Source of the DNA: CALKXV01 sp964632495
GTDB taxonomy: Bacteria; Pseudomonadota; Alphaproteobacteria; Rhodobacterales; Rhodobacteraceae
Assembly (NCBI GenBank): GCA_964632495.1
Contig: CAZWDS010000003.1
Location: 1-64,000 of the forward strand
Reading direction: 5' to 3'
Length of the DNA: 64,000 nt
Within the stretch, counting starts at the first letter, position 1, and every line of letters begins with the position of its first letter. A program made the translations under genes and the position numbers. The notes under the pieces were generated by a model. That model was not told the origin of the DNA. It saw only the letters and a program-made list of their open reading frames with translations, and made no database searches. Below, piece after piece: positions 33,401-42,775 of this stretch.

Positions 33401-36400
33401 ATCGATCTGATCGAAGGCCAGTTGGACGATGTGGTCTTCACCGATATCGTGACCAGAGGCGGGCTCGAATTGCTCGGTGCCGAAATCATCACGTATGATG
33501 CGTCCATCGCGAACACCGGCGGTCTTGGCCTTGGCTCGACAACGACGGCCACGGGTGGCGATACCATTACCTTTGATTTTGGCGATCTGACGCTGCCGTC
33601 CGATAACGACGAAGCGACGGATGTCATCCAAATTCGGGTGGACGCGCGTGCGCCCGATGACTTGGTCGGCGGCGCCGGTGAGTTGCTGCAAAACCGGGCG
33701 CGACTCGATTTTGATGGCGGCCGGGTTCAGGATTTCCAAGGTCAGCGGGTGATTGAACCGAATATCGCCATGTCCAAGGACGCCAGCCCGGACGTGGTTC
33801 AGGCCGGTGGCACAGTCAGCTATTCGGTTGGTATCGACAACATCGCTGGATCGCGGGACGCGCCTGCATACGACCTGCGTATGTCGGATTCGCTGGATCC
33901 AAATCTGGTTCTGGTTCCCGGCTCTATTCAGATCTTGCTCGACGGCGCTGATGTGACGGGCGACGCTGGTTACACGGTTAACCTGTTGGGTGGAAACGAT
34001 TTTGAAGTCCTGGTCGATGTTCTGGAAGAAGGCGAAGACCTTATCATCAACTACGACGGCACGGTGATCCCGGGAGTTCTGGCCAGTACGGTCATTCCGA
34101 ACACGGCGAACCTAACCTACGATTCAACGCCCGAAGTCGAAGGCGTCGGAGCCGGGGCAGGTGATGACAGCGATGATCGCGACTATGGTCTGACGGCAGA
34201 CGCCGAGATTACAACAGCTGGACTTGGGATCGACAAGGATGTGCTGTCCTCGAACAATCCCGATACAGCCGATCCCGGACTGTCTATCGGAGAAGAGGTG
34301 ACTTATCAGATCGTCGTCACCATCCCAGACGGCAACACAACAGACGTGACACTGACCGATGTTCTGCCTGCAGGATTGCAATATGTGTCGTCTGAACTGA
34401 TCAGCATCGGCTCGGATATCACCGGTGCTTTGGTCGATACACTGGCGCCGGGCGCCTATGGCACCAACGGCGGTGGTGCCGCCACCGAGTTTCTCTTTGG
34501 CGACCTTAACAACGTCGTGGATGCCGATGGTGCCGCCACGGATGCAAATGACCAAATTATCCTAGAATTGACCGCAATTCTGCTGGACGATCCTGTCAGC
34601 AGCACGGGCGCGGTTCTGACCAACACATCGACGCTCGACTTCATTGATGGTGCAGGCAATTCGGCCACGACAAGCGACACCGCCGATGTGACAGTCGTCG
34701 AGCCAGCATTGGATATCGACAAGCAGGCCGATCCTCTGACCGCAGATGCGGGCGACGTTGTAACCTACACGGTTACGTCGACGAACGTCGGCACGGGCCC
34801 CGCCTATGACATCGTGATTGACGATGATCTAGCGGACACAGGCCTGACAGCCTTGCCGACCGGTACGCTGACGATACAAATTCTGGATGGCGGAACGCCT
34901 TTCACGCCCGATGTGGGCGACGAACCCAGCGTAGCTTTCGCAGGCGGTGCGCTTCAGGCGGTTGTGCCCGAATTGCTGCCCGGTCAGACAATCGAAATCG
35001 TCTATCAAGCGACAGTGTCAGATGCCGCCTTGTTCTCAAGCCCTGTCGACAACACGGCTGAGGTGACACGTTTTGACAGCGAAGCCGCAGGTGACGAAAC
35101 GACCGATACGGGTCGCGTATATGACGAAGACTTGGCAGATTACACTGTTCCCAGTGATGATGCGACGGTCACCACGCCAGACGCGACATTGACCAAAACG
35201 CTTGTTGATTCTGAAGACCCCAACACGGTTGGGGACGACGTAGGTGTCGGTGAAACCGTTACTTTCGAATTGGTTATGACGGTCCCACAAGGCACTGCGG
35301 ATCTAACCTTGACGGATGTGATGCCCGACGGTCTGGCGGCGCAGACCGCTACGTTTGTGGGGTACAACAACGCGCCTCTTGCGAGTTCGGATATCACGGC
35401 GGGCTCTGTCCAGACCGGTCCGGGGTCTTCTGGCGGGATTACGATTGCGGCCTTGGGCGACAGTGTCACGTTTGACTTCGGCACCGTCGTTGTACCCGGA
35501 GAAGACGATGCAGCAAACGTAGATACCGAAATTGTGGTCCGCGTAACGGCGCTGGTTGAAGATGTGGCCGCCGTCTCTGATGGCGCGACCTTGCAGAATA
35601 CCGCGACGCTTGAGGTTGTGGATCCGGACGATCCCGGCACCAACCTGCAGGACGATGTGGTCGCGACAGAGACCGTCGATGTGGTCGAACCCGATGTCGA
35701 GATTGTGAAGGCGGCTCCCGTCGGGGCGAACCCCGGTGAAGTGGTGCCTTACACGATCACGCTGACGAACAACGGGACTGGTCCCGCTTATGACATGCTG
35801 GTGGCTGATACTCTCAGCGATCCGTTCCTGTCGTTGGTTGGCGGAACCGTCGAAGTGTTCCTGGATGGCGCGCCATTGGCAGCCGCGGTCACCGAAATTC
35901 CTCCGGGATTTGAGGTGTCTGATCTGACGCTTCTTCCTGGCGAAGAGATCGAAATTCGCTTTGACGTCTTGTTGGATGCCGCGGCACCCGAAGCGCAAAG
36001 CTTTCCCAACACGGCAACCGCTGAATTTGACACGGTGGACGATGGCGATCCGAACAGTCCGACAGGCCGACAGTTTGACATCGAAGATGACGAGTCGATT
36101 GCGACTGTTCCGCGTCTTGAGAAAACCACCGTCGCGTCCAATAACCCCGACACAGCAGATGGCGATCCGTACCAATTGGCCGTCGGTGAGGAAGTGACCT
36201 TCCGCTATGTGCTGACATTGCCGGAAATTTCGATGGACACTGTCGTCTTGGACGACGCGCTGCCTGCGGGCATGGCCTATGTCTCCAGCGCGGTTATTCC
36301 GGTCGCAGGCGATCTTGGAGTAGGGGCTCCGGCTGTGACGGTCGATCCGAATGGTCGCGACGTCAGCTTCAATTTCGGCGCAATCGATAACCCGTTGGAT

Positions 36401-39400
36401 GGGTCTATCGGAACGGATGATACGATCACCTTTGAAGTGACGGCTGTGATTGTCGACGATGTTGCGGCCGCGGCGAGCGAAACGCTGACCAACACGGCCA
36501 GCCTTGTCGTGACGCCCGAAGGCGAAGCGCCGCTGGATCCACAGACCGACACTGCCGACGTTGAAATCGTCGAGCCACTTTTGACAATCGACAAAGTTGC
36601 GCCTTTGTCCGTGGCTTTGGGCGCAGACGCCGACTTTACCGTTTCGGTCACGAACGAAGGGCCAGCGAACGGCGCGATTGGCCCGGCCTATGATGTGGTG
36701 ATTGCCGATACGCTTGATCCCGATTTCACTTTGGATGCCGGATCGATTGTTGTGCGCTTAGATGGGGCGATTATTTCGCCAACAGTCGTGACCACGGCCA
36801 ACAGCTTTTCGATCACGGTCCCTGAGATTGGCCCGAACCAAGTCGTCACGGTTGACTACACAGCCGAATTGTCTGCCGACGCCGATCCGCTTGTGGCCTA
36901 TGAAAATACTGCCAGTGCGGACTACACCAGCTCGCCCGGCGCCAATCCGAACGAGCGGACGTATCCAACCGTCAGCGACACTGAAACCGTGTCCAGCGAT
37001 CCGACGCTGACCAAAACTGCCATCTCTTCCAGCGATACGTTGACTGGAGACGCCGAACACGACGCCGCTCAGATTGACGCAACGATTGGCGAAGAGGTGA
37101 CCTACGAACTGGTTATCACGCTGCCAGAAATCCCGATGGATGAAGTGTCTTTGGTGGATACTTTGCCTGCCGGGTTAGAGTTCGTCTCGGCCAGCGTCGA
37201 TACGGTCGGTGCCGATGTGACGTTCGTGTCCAACACGATTGTCGATGCCGGTTCGACGGTAACCTATACCTTCACCGATCTGGATCGCGTCGTGGATGGT
37301 GCCTTTGATCCCGCCGACCAGATCACGGTTCTTCTGACAGCGCGCGTGACGGACATCGCCAGCAACATCGACGGTGCCGAGGTCGTCAATAGCGCGACTT
37401 TGACCGTTACGCCCGAAGGCGAACCAGCCCTAACGCCGCAAACCGCCACGGCCGACATTGATATTGTCGAGCCCGAGTTGACCGTCGAAAAGTCGGGCAA
37501 CATTGCGGTCGCTCCGGGTGAAACGGTTAGCTATTCGGCTACGATAACGAACACAGGCACAGCGCCTGCGTATGACGCCTTTGTCGAAGACACCTTTGCG
37601 AACCCATTCTTGTCGCTGGACACGGGCACAGTTGTTGTCGAACTGGACGGAGTTGATGTCACTGGCCTTGTCACGATCACTGAAACGGCCAGCGGATTCT
37701 CTTTTGTTCTTTATGACGCCGCGACACCGGCGGCCTTGCCGATAGAGGTGGGCGAGAGCCTTGTCGTGACTTACAACGCCACTCTAGATGACACCGCGCC
37801 GGAAGCAGAAAGCTTCGTGAACACGATCAGTGTGGATTACGACACTGTCGGTGATGGCGATCCCGACAGTCCTACAGGCCGTGACTACAACGAAACCGAC
37901 GATCATGCTGTCGCGACGGTTCCGTTCATCGACAAGCGTCCGATTACGTCCAATTTCGATGAGACGGACTCAACCGATGGGTCCACTCCTTTTGCGCTGA
38001 GCGTGGGCGAAGAAGTGACCTTCCAGTACGATATTTATCTGCCCGAGATTGACATGGATTCGGTTGTTGTGACCGATACCCTGCCAGCGGGCATGGAATA
38101 TGTGTCGTTCAATGTTGTCAATTTCGGCGTCCCGACGATGACCGATCTTGGCGCGAACCCTTTGACCGATCCGGCGGTGACCGAAGCAGGCCAAGTCATC
38201 ACGTTCGACTTTGGTGACGTGCAAAACCTGTTCGATGGCGACATCGGACCGGATGACGTGATCACCTTGGAAGTTACGGCCGTTATCGTGGATGACCCGG
38301 CTGCTGTGGCCGGTGCCACTTTGACCAACAACGTTGACCTAGACGTCGATCCAAGCGCGGAACCGCCATTCACCACGCGCGAGAACAGCGCCGAGGTTGT
38401 GATCGTCGAACCGTTGCTGACATTCGATAAATCCGGACCACTTGTCGTCGAGCCCGGTGGCACGGTTGAATACGTCATGACGATCGAAAATGTCGGTCCG
38501 CCCGGTGGCAATGCTGGGCCAGCCTATGACGTCTTGATCGAAGATGTCTTGCCCGCTGAAATCGAGCTGGATCTTGGAACACTGCGCTTCTTCATTGATG
38601 GCGTTGCACAATCCGTGACTGCCACCGAAGGCGCAACCGGCTTCAGCGCGACCATTCCGGTGCTTGAGCCCGACGAGGTTCTGACGGTGACCTATGATGC
38701 GACGCTTAGTGCAACCGCCGAACCGCCGGAAAGCTTTATAAACACCGCAACCGTCAACTATGACAGTGCGCCGGGCGACAACCCGAACGAACGTGATTAC
38801 CCCGAACTTGAAGATGACCACCGGGTCGCGACGCCGCCGCTTCTGGACAAGTCGATCATCGCAACCAGTCTGACCCAGACGGGCGACGGAGAATATGATC
38901 CCGACCAGCCAGACGTGAACATTGGCGAAACCATCACCTATCAGCTTGTCATCACGCTGCCAGAGATCGCGATGGATGATGTCACCTTGGTCGATAGCTT
39001 GGACACCGGGCTTTCCTTTGTGTCTGCCGATATCGTGTCGGTTGGCTCTGAAATCACCGGGGTGACCGATGCCGACGAAGCGACAGTTGTGGGGGTAGCA
39101 GGTCAGGATATTACCTTCTCGTTCGGCCCCCTCGACAACGCATTTTCGGACGGCGTGGTCGATGCCGCGGATCGGATCGTGATCGAAATTGTGGCCCGTG
39201 TTGAAGACTTGCCATCGGTCAATGACGGCGATGACTTGGACAACGAAGCCTCGTTGGTTGTCACTCCCGAAGGTGAGGCCGCACTTGCGCCGGTCGAAGA
39301 CGACGCAACAGTGAATGTGGTCGAACCCGACATTGGCATCACCAAAGACGTCAGCGATCCCGAACCCATGCAAGGTGATACGATCACCTATACCGTGGTG

Positions 39401-40387
39401 GTCACCAATGATCCCGGTGCGACCGGGCCCGCTTTGAATCTTGTGGTGGAAGACCCGCTTCCAAGTGATTTGTCCGTCACCAGCGTTGCGCTGTCCGGCG
39501 CAGCAGCCACGGTGACGTCCGGCACAGGCACGACGCTTGTGGTGGCGATCCCAGTATTGCAGCCGGGCGAAAGCGTGACGATCGTTTATGACGTCTTCGT
39601 CGGATACGCGACGCCGGTCTTCACTGATGTGATCAACACAGCCGAAGTCACCGGCGGGACAACCGATGATCCCGACAACCCAGGCCGCCCCCTAAGTGAT
39701 GACGACAGCGAAACGATCGAAGTGGATCCGGTCCCCACACCGGTGATTGAAGAACGCCCCCGTCTGGTTGGCGGCGGCATTGATGACGCTCAATTCCTGC
39801 CAATCCTGCAGATCGATCCGATCTTTACAGGGACTGCGGAGTATGGGGCGAACGTTACGATCAGTCTTTATCAGTTGGACGGATCACTGGCTTACGTGCG
39901 CAACGTGGTGGCCGACGCCGGGGGGCACTGGATTGCAATCTTCCCGCGTGTGACGCTTGAGAACATCGACGACGACTTCCATCAGGCATATGAAACCTCG
40001 GTTCTGTTCCGCGAGCCAATCGAATATCTGGATGATCGCGCGGGCTTTGACCGGAACGGTGCGCCGCTGAAACAACGCGAGTTCTTCGTGGGCACGGAAT
40101 TGCAGGACGATACCTACAACGTCACAATCAACCACGACCGCCCATCGACGCTGCCGCAGGATCGTGGCATGTTCAATGCCCGCATCTTCTTTGCACCCGC
40201 CGTAATCGGCGAGCCTTATGCGCGTGGCGATGTCCTGAGCGTGGACGAGGTGTTCGAAACCGTGGCCGATACAACTGTACGCAGCCTTTACGAGGCCAGC
40301 GTCGACCCATTGGCCACCGGATTGAACCGCTTCAACTATGAATTCCTAAGCGAAGAAACTGCACTGCCGGGTGGGTCTGCGCGTTAA
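30461..40387 (+). CDS. Giant DUF11-repeat surface protein with N-terminal LEDRIVL motif
   Basis: One uninterrupted frame of 3308 codons. The N-terminus has no hydrophobic signal peptide; instead residues 15-26 read FELLEDRIVLDG, resembling the LEPR-XLL motif at the start of many giant surface proteins. From about residue 1080 to 3100 two DUF11-like modules alternate: type A (VEPxLxIDK, GPAYDVxIxDTL, FxNTAxxxYDS) and type B (IGEEVTYxLVxTLPEI, DTLPAGLxYVS, LTPQTDTAD), about 300 residues per A+B pair, six pairs plus a final A. Earlier repeats are more divergent. The C-terminus (about 3090-3308) is a non-repeat region with an Ig-like start. Very acidic, with almost no cysteine and no RTX repeats or LPXTG. 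Probably an extracellular filament, adhesin or S-layer-like protein. Confidence 0.9.
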   Translation: MAADGGRLEPNIPHFELLEDRIVLDGVPEVTINPLLFPVELGDQDVELTLTFENTGTDSGYVPYIDLILPSTGTDGAGGATDDGVTFDSAQFLGNDLVTTELTFDASGNVEHPFAVDGLGDPIVVSGTPGDSLIVLELPYGSFSPGNPAVDIDVVLDFSPLADLDQGLTIEAIGGFALGCDPLDNPTDDAPVRQAAAPLEVNQQLFSVDKTNNSPEEDAVTGPSYPYEYTLSVDVANGQTLSDFTLTDNLPPEIVYLGNLQISGASGTVVTEPPLDTLATPPNNQLVIEFDEITGLPPTDPPVSTVEVTFEYYINDDPALSATPVIDPASGDEVPVTNSVTGEGTWEPLDGRDPVTAVADSAQHITQARSLAVQKSFEVIDDAGVAGPTPEDIYEFTLDIQVSDYFTFGDLEVEDILGNGWDFIEGSAEFTFSEESNSLATPTDLTPYQVTSFDAVAGETTNIWDLSAAMLANGDDGLLTGDVAGDGTSSGAQSTIQITYQAQVLESYPGAVAGTPALSQGDVLSNDVSVEGTIRENEDPTNVIGEEDDTSGTEIAISVGAIRSKEVYAVNGDTGFDDTVPIAAGDEVTFSIIYDAPLGAFEDLNIVDNLPQNVFDSTEVTIFNGVANGTPPAAGEAQFGPIDEFFTESGGVIPGLSTDGPTNGVDFDFSNLEIDPRAPIAVEVLFTVTVVDAVFAPDLLLTNQATAFETDSFGNTIDTTAIALFEYSEPVLEITKGVVAFTSPDGDTALDAPAGPTSFSAPGSGGARFGGTISSDSLDPNEGGTPIDANIENVDAGDLVTFAIVIENTGRAPNGAFNVNITDTLPAGFQIPGGGTAADLNLSITDGTGAAVAYDAPATDLDLFSADGLTLTDDGLEGAVSAFDPDAGDNIIIVTYDLEVADAVTANDALTNTAAIAEFNAFEGDAANEPVNRVPAEGLSDDATATIEEPAIDKQLDVRQFGEGGGNEVMIGENFSYIITIDLIEGQLDDVVFTDIVTRGGLELLGAEIITYDASIANTGGLGLGSTTTATGGDTITFDFGDLTLPSDNDEATDVIQIRVDARAPDDLVGGAGELLQNRARLDFDGGRVQDFQGQRVIEPNIAMSKDASPDVVQAGGTVSYSVGIDNIAGSRDAPAYDLRMSDSLDPNLVLVPGSIQILLDGADVTGDAGYTVNLLGGNDFEVLVDVLEEGEDLIINYDGTVIPGVLASTVIPNTANLTYDSTPEVEGVGAGAGDDSDDRDYGLTADAEITTAGLGIDKDVLSSNNPDTADPGLSIGEEVTYQIVVTIPDGNTTDVTLTDVLPAGLQYVSSELISIGSDITGALVDTLAPGAYGTNGGGAATEFLFGDLNNVVDADGAATDANDQIILELTAILLDDPVSSTGAVLTNTSTLDFIDGAGNSATTSDTADVTVVEPALDIDKQADPLTADAGDVVTYTVTSTNVGTGPAYDIVIDDDLADTGLTALPTGTLTIQILDGGTPFTPDVGDEPSVAFAGGALQAVVPELLPGQTIEIVYQATVSDAALFSSPVDNTAEVTRFDSEAAGDETTDTGRVYDEDLADYTVPSDDATVTTPDATLTKTLVDSEDPNTVGDDVGVGETVTFELVMTVPQGTADLTLTDVMPDGLAAQTATFVGYNNAPLASSDITAGSVQTGPGSSGGITIAALGDSVTFDFGTVVVPGEDDAANVDTEIVVRVTALVEDVAAVSDGATLQNTATLEVVDPDDPGTNLQDDVVATETVDVVEPDVEIVKAAPVGANPGEVVPYTITLTNNGTGPAYDMLVADTLSDPFLSLVGGTVEVFLDGAPLAAAVTEIPPGFEVSDLTLLPGEEIEIRFDVLLDAAAPEAQSFPNTATAEFDTVDDGDPNSPTGRQFDIEDDESIATVPRLEKTTVASNNPDTADGDPYQLAVGEEVTFRYVLTLPEISMDTVVLDDALPAGMAYVSSAVIPVAGDLGVGAPAVTVDPNGRDVSFNFGAIDNPLDGSIGTDDTITFEVTAVIVDDVAAAASETLTNTASLVVTPEGEAPLDPQTDTADVEIVEPLLTIDKVAPLSVALGADADFTVSVTNEGPANGAIGPAYDVVIADTLDPDFTLDAGSIVVRLDGAIISPTVVTTANSFSITVPEIGPNQVVTVDYTAELSADADPLVAYENTASADYTSSPGANPNERTYPTVSDTETVSSDPTLTKTAISSSDTLTGDAEHDAAQIDATIGEEVTYELVITLPEIPMDEVSLVDTLPAGLEFVSASVDTVGADVTFVSNTIVDAGSTVTYTFTDLDRVVDGAFDPADQITVLLTARVTDIASNIDGAEVVNSATLTVTPEGEPALTPQTATADIDIVEPELTVEKSGNIAVAPGETVSYSATITNTGTAPAYDAFVEDTFANPFLSLDTGTVVVELDGVDVTGLVTITETASGFSFVLYDAATPAALPIEVGESLVVTYNATLDDTAPEAESFVNTISVDYDTVGDGDPDSPTGRDYNETDDHAVATVPFIDKRPITSNFDETDSTDGSTPFALSVGEEVTFQYDIYLPEIDMDSVVVTDTLPAGMEYVSFNVVNFGVPTMTDLGANPLTDPAVTEAGQVITFDFGDVQNLFDGDIGPDDVITLEVTAVIVDDPAAVAGATLTNNVDLDVDPSAEPPFTTRENSAEVVIVEPLLTFDKSGPLVVEPGGTVEYVMTIENVGPPGGNAGPAYDVLIEDVLPAEIELDLGTLRFFIDGVAQSVTATEGATGFSATIPVLEPDEVLTVTYDATLSATAEPPESFINTATVNYDSAPGDNPNERDYPELEDDHRVATPPLLDKSIIATSLTQTGDGEYDPDQPDVNIGETITYQLVITLPEIAMDDVTLVDSLDTGLSFVSADIVSVGSEITGVTDADEATVVGVAGQDITFSFGPLDNAFSDGVVDAADRIVIEIVARVEDLPSVNDGDDLDNEASLVVTPEGEAALAPVEDDATVNVVEPDIGITKDVSDPEPMQGDTITYTVVVTNDPGATGPALNLVVEDPLPSDLSVTSVALSGAAATVTSGTGTTLVVAIPVLQPGESVTIVYDVFVGYATPVFTDVINTAEVTGGTTDDPDNPGRPLSDDDSETIEVDPVPTPVIEERPRLVGGGIDDAQFLPILQIDPIFTGTAEYGANVTISLYQLDGSLAYVRNVVADAGGHWIAIFPRVTLENIDDDFHQAYETSVLFREPIEYLDDRAGFDRNGAPLKQREFFVGTELQDDTYNVTINHDRPSTLPQDRGMFNARIFFAPAVIGEPYARGDVLSVDEVFETVADTTVRSLYEASVDPLATGLNRFNYEFLSEETALPGGSAR

Positions 40388-41985
40388 AGCCAGACCCGCA
40401 GTAGGATCCAGTCTCTCATGGCTTGATAGACGATTTGGGCTAACATCCTGTATTCGCGGTCAAAAACGAAAACGCCGCGCAATCCGGGGCGCAATTGGCC
40501 AGTGTCTGCGGGCAGGCTGGCGCGACCTTCGAAAACGGCAATGTCGGTGCGTGCACTTTGCGCAGGCGAGATGCTGATCACTGTTCCGTCAAACTGCTGA
40601 TTGGGCGCAAAATCAGGGCGGAAGACACCGGCTTCGCCATCTTCGATGCGCAGCAATAAATCGTCCGGTACTTCCAGCCTCAAAGCCAAATTTGAAGGGT
40701 CGACGACCTCTAGCAGCGGATCACCTTGCCGGACCGTGGCACCGAGGAAAGTTGACAGGTCATCACCCACAACGACACCATCAATGGGGGCCGTGATCAA
40801 AGCGCGGGCGCGACGGCCTTCCAGAAGGTCAATGCGTGCGCGCAGCCCTTCGGCCTCAAGTTCGGCGTTGCGCAAGGCCGAAGCATCACGCGCGCCGCGC
40901 GCGCCTTCGCGTTCCAAAAGGGCGCGCGAGTATTCGGCTTGTGCCGAGGCCAGTTCCTGCGCGATCTCGTTGGTTGCAATACGGGCGAGTTCGCTTTCAC
41001 CGCCGGTCACGGCATCCCCGTCCGAGACCGACACGCTTAACACGATGCCCGACAATGGCGCAGTGACAGTGCGGGCTTCAACCGCAATGATCTCGCCCGG
41101 AACGCGACGTGTGTCGGGCAGGGGGATGACGCAGATGCCAAGTCCGATCAGTAGGCCAGCACCTAGACGCATCAGACCTTTGCGGCGTTTCGCCCCCAAG
41201 CCTACGTCGCTGCCTTGCCCGGCCAATGCCGCCTGCGCCAAAAGTGGCAGCACGCCTGTGTTGCGTCTTGGTGTTTCAACCTTAAGCGCCATCGCTCGAC
41301 CTTCACGCGACGCGGCGTAAACACCCTCTGCCGATCCCGTGCCGTTCGCAGCGGCCAAAAGGTCTTTCTCAATCTGTTCAGGCAAGGTCGCCCGGCGGGT
41401 TGGTTTCGGTTGGTCCGAAAGGGCCACGTTTATGATCGCACCGTTTTCAATCGCCGCCACCGCAACAAGATCCGCATCGACATACCCACGGATGGACGAC
41501 GCCAAGGCACTTGGATCGGCATCGGGCGTATTGAGCTTGGACAACAGCGTTTCAAGGTGCGAGATATCGGGATGGCGGTACATCGCAGCTGACATTTGTG
41601 CCAGACTGACAAAACGTTCAAACGCCAATGCCCTTGTCGTGGCGCCCGCCGATTTCATGCGCCCGACCAGACGTGCATCTCCGCCGCCCGGCAAAGCAAT
41701 GGGAATGAACAGGGCATCCTGCTCTTGTTGCGGTTCGCCTGCGTTAGAGGGCTGGGCCAGGATCAGTTCGGAGAGCTGAGCGCTCAGTTGAGCCTCCTGA
41801 GGGGTTGCAGCCAGAACAGAACCGTCCTTTGCGGCAAGGACCAGGACTTCACTTGCCGTGCTCAAAGCCGCCGCCAGCCTGGCCAAATCACGGGCAAAGC
41901 TGTCGGCGGATTGCAAAGGGTCAAACGTGGATCGAAGCGCCTGTGCCAGCGTCGGCCGATTTTCGGTGCCCGCCTCGGCTTCCAT
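40384..41985 (-). CDS. HlyD-type adaptor with cytoplasmic GAF-like N-terminal region
   Basis: A 533-residue inner-membrane protein. Residues about 20-240 form a cytoplasmic region that looks like one or two GAF-type folds (SEVLVLAAKDGSVLAATP, DADLVAVAAIENGAIINVAL). One membrane segment (272-290, LMRLGAGLLIGLGICVIPLP) is followed by a periplasmic HlyD part: lipoyl-like half (VEARTVTAPLSGIVLSVSV), coiled coil (about 335-390) and second half (ITAPIDGVVVGDDL, RLEVPDDLLLRIEDG). The stop shares a TTAA with the giant gene's stop. It follows the smaller adaptor without a gap. The cytoplasmic part could bind a substrate or ligand. Confidence 0.88.
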   Translation of the reverse strand: MEAEAGTENRPTLAQALRSTFDPLQSADSFARDLARLAAALSTASEVLVLAAKDGSVLAATPQEAQLSAQLSELILAQPSNAGEPQQEQDALFIPIALPGGGDARLVGRMKSAGATTRALAFERFVSLAQMSAAMYRHPDISHLETLLSKLNTPDADPSALASSIRGYVDADLVAVAAIENGAIINVALSDQPKPTRRATLPEQIEKDLLAAANGTGSAEGVYAASREGRAMALKVETPRRNTGVLPLLAQAALAGQGSDVGLGAKRRKGLMRLGAGLLIGLGICVIPLPDTRRVPGEIIAVEARTVTAPLSGIVLSVSVSDGDAVTGGESELARIATNEIAQELASAQAEYSRALLEREGARGARDASALRNAELEAEGLRARIDLLEGRRARALITAPIDGVVVGDDLSTFLGATVRQGDPLLEVVDPSNLALRLEVPDDLLLRIEDGEAGVFRPDFAPNQQFDGTVISISPAQSARTDIAVFEGRASLPADTGQLRPGLRGVFVFDREYRMLAQIVYQAMRDWILLRVWL

Positions 41986-42771
41986 TTAGCGCGGATCACG
42001 TAGGGTCAGGATTTCGCCCGGACGCAAAAGCCCTTCTTCGTTCGCAATCTCGACAATCACCCGGACCGTGCGGCTGGCTGGATCGACCCTTGGATCAATC
42101 GCGCGAATGACGACATCGGCCCTAGCGCCACTTTCAAACGACGCCGCAATCGCGCCGGTCTTGGGCAATTCAGGCACCCATTCCAAAGGCACAAACGCGG
42201 TGGCCAACAAAGTGTCCAGCGCTCCAACTTCTACCAGCACAGTGGCTGTGTCTACAATTTCACCAGGGTCCACGACCACGTCCAGGACTGTGGCGTCAAA
42301 GGGTGCACGGATCTCGAATTCGGACAATGTGGCTTGTTCCAAGGCCAATTCGGCGGCGCGGCGGTCCTGATCATCCTTTGCGACCGTCAAGTCTGCTTCG
42401 GCGACCGCAACCGCCTGTTCCGCGACTTCTACTTCCCAGCTTTGGGCTGCTCCCTTCTTAAGGGCATTGGCCAGACGGTCGCGACGAAATTCGGCCTGCG
42501 TCAAAAGGGTGCGGGCACGTTCAACGGTCCCTGTGGCTTCGGCGGCGATTTGGGTCAGCGCGACCCGCGCGCGTTGGACCGCCCCGTCAATCTCGGCGAT
42601 AACGTCGCCCGCTTGCACCATGGTGCCTTCAAGATCCGTAATACTAACAACCCGTCCGTTGACCGTGCTGCGCAGCTCAACCGATTGAGCCGGTTCCAGC
42701 ACAGCCGTCACGTCTTGTGCTGCAAGCGCCGTCGGGAATGCCAAGATTGCGGCAAGAAGAAAGTAGCGCAC
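41986..42771 (-). CDS. Periplasmic adaptor (RND/HlyD membrane-fusion family)
   Basis: A 261-residue exported protein. Signal peptide VRYFLLAAILAFPTALAAQ, then a lipoyl-like segment (LEPAQSVELRSTVNGRVVS, VQAGDVIAEIDG), a coiled-coil hairpin (about 80-150) and the closing half (FEIRAPFDATVLDVVVDPG) with a final beta-barrel (AIDPRVDPASRTVRVIVEI). It is short for the family. GTG at 42771 is chosen because GAGAGGGG is upstream and it begins the signal peptide, 4 bp after the sapC-like stop. It would bridge an inner-membrane part to a TolC-type channel. Confidence 0.87.
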   Translation of the reverse strand: MRYFLLAAILAFPTALAAQDVTAVLEPAQSVELRSTVNGRVVSITDLEGTMVQAGDVIAEIDGAVQRARVALTQIAAEATGTVERARTLLTQAEFRRDRLANALKKGAAQSWEVEVAEQAVAVAEADLTVAKDDQDRRAAELALEQATLSEFEIRAPFDATVLDVVVDPGEIVDTATVLVEVGALDTLLATAFVPLEWVPELPKTGAIAASFESGARADVVIRAIDPRVDPASRTVRVIVEIANEEGLLRPGEILTLRDPR

Positions 42772-42775
42772 CAGT

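Noticed and set aside
38339..39373. Minus-strand open frame of 344 codons inside the giant gene, with several others like it
   Set aside because: The repeats of the giant gene create parallel long antisense frames; none resembles a protein family and none has a start signal.
30461..40387. RTX adhesin or classic type I secreted toxin
   Set aside because: No GGxGxDxxx nonapeptides and no typical C-terminal type I signal were seen; the repeats are DUF11-like.
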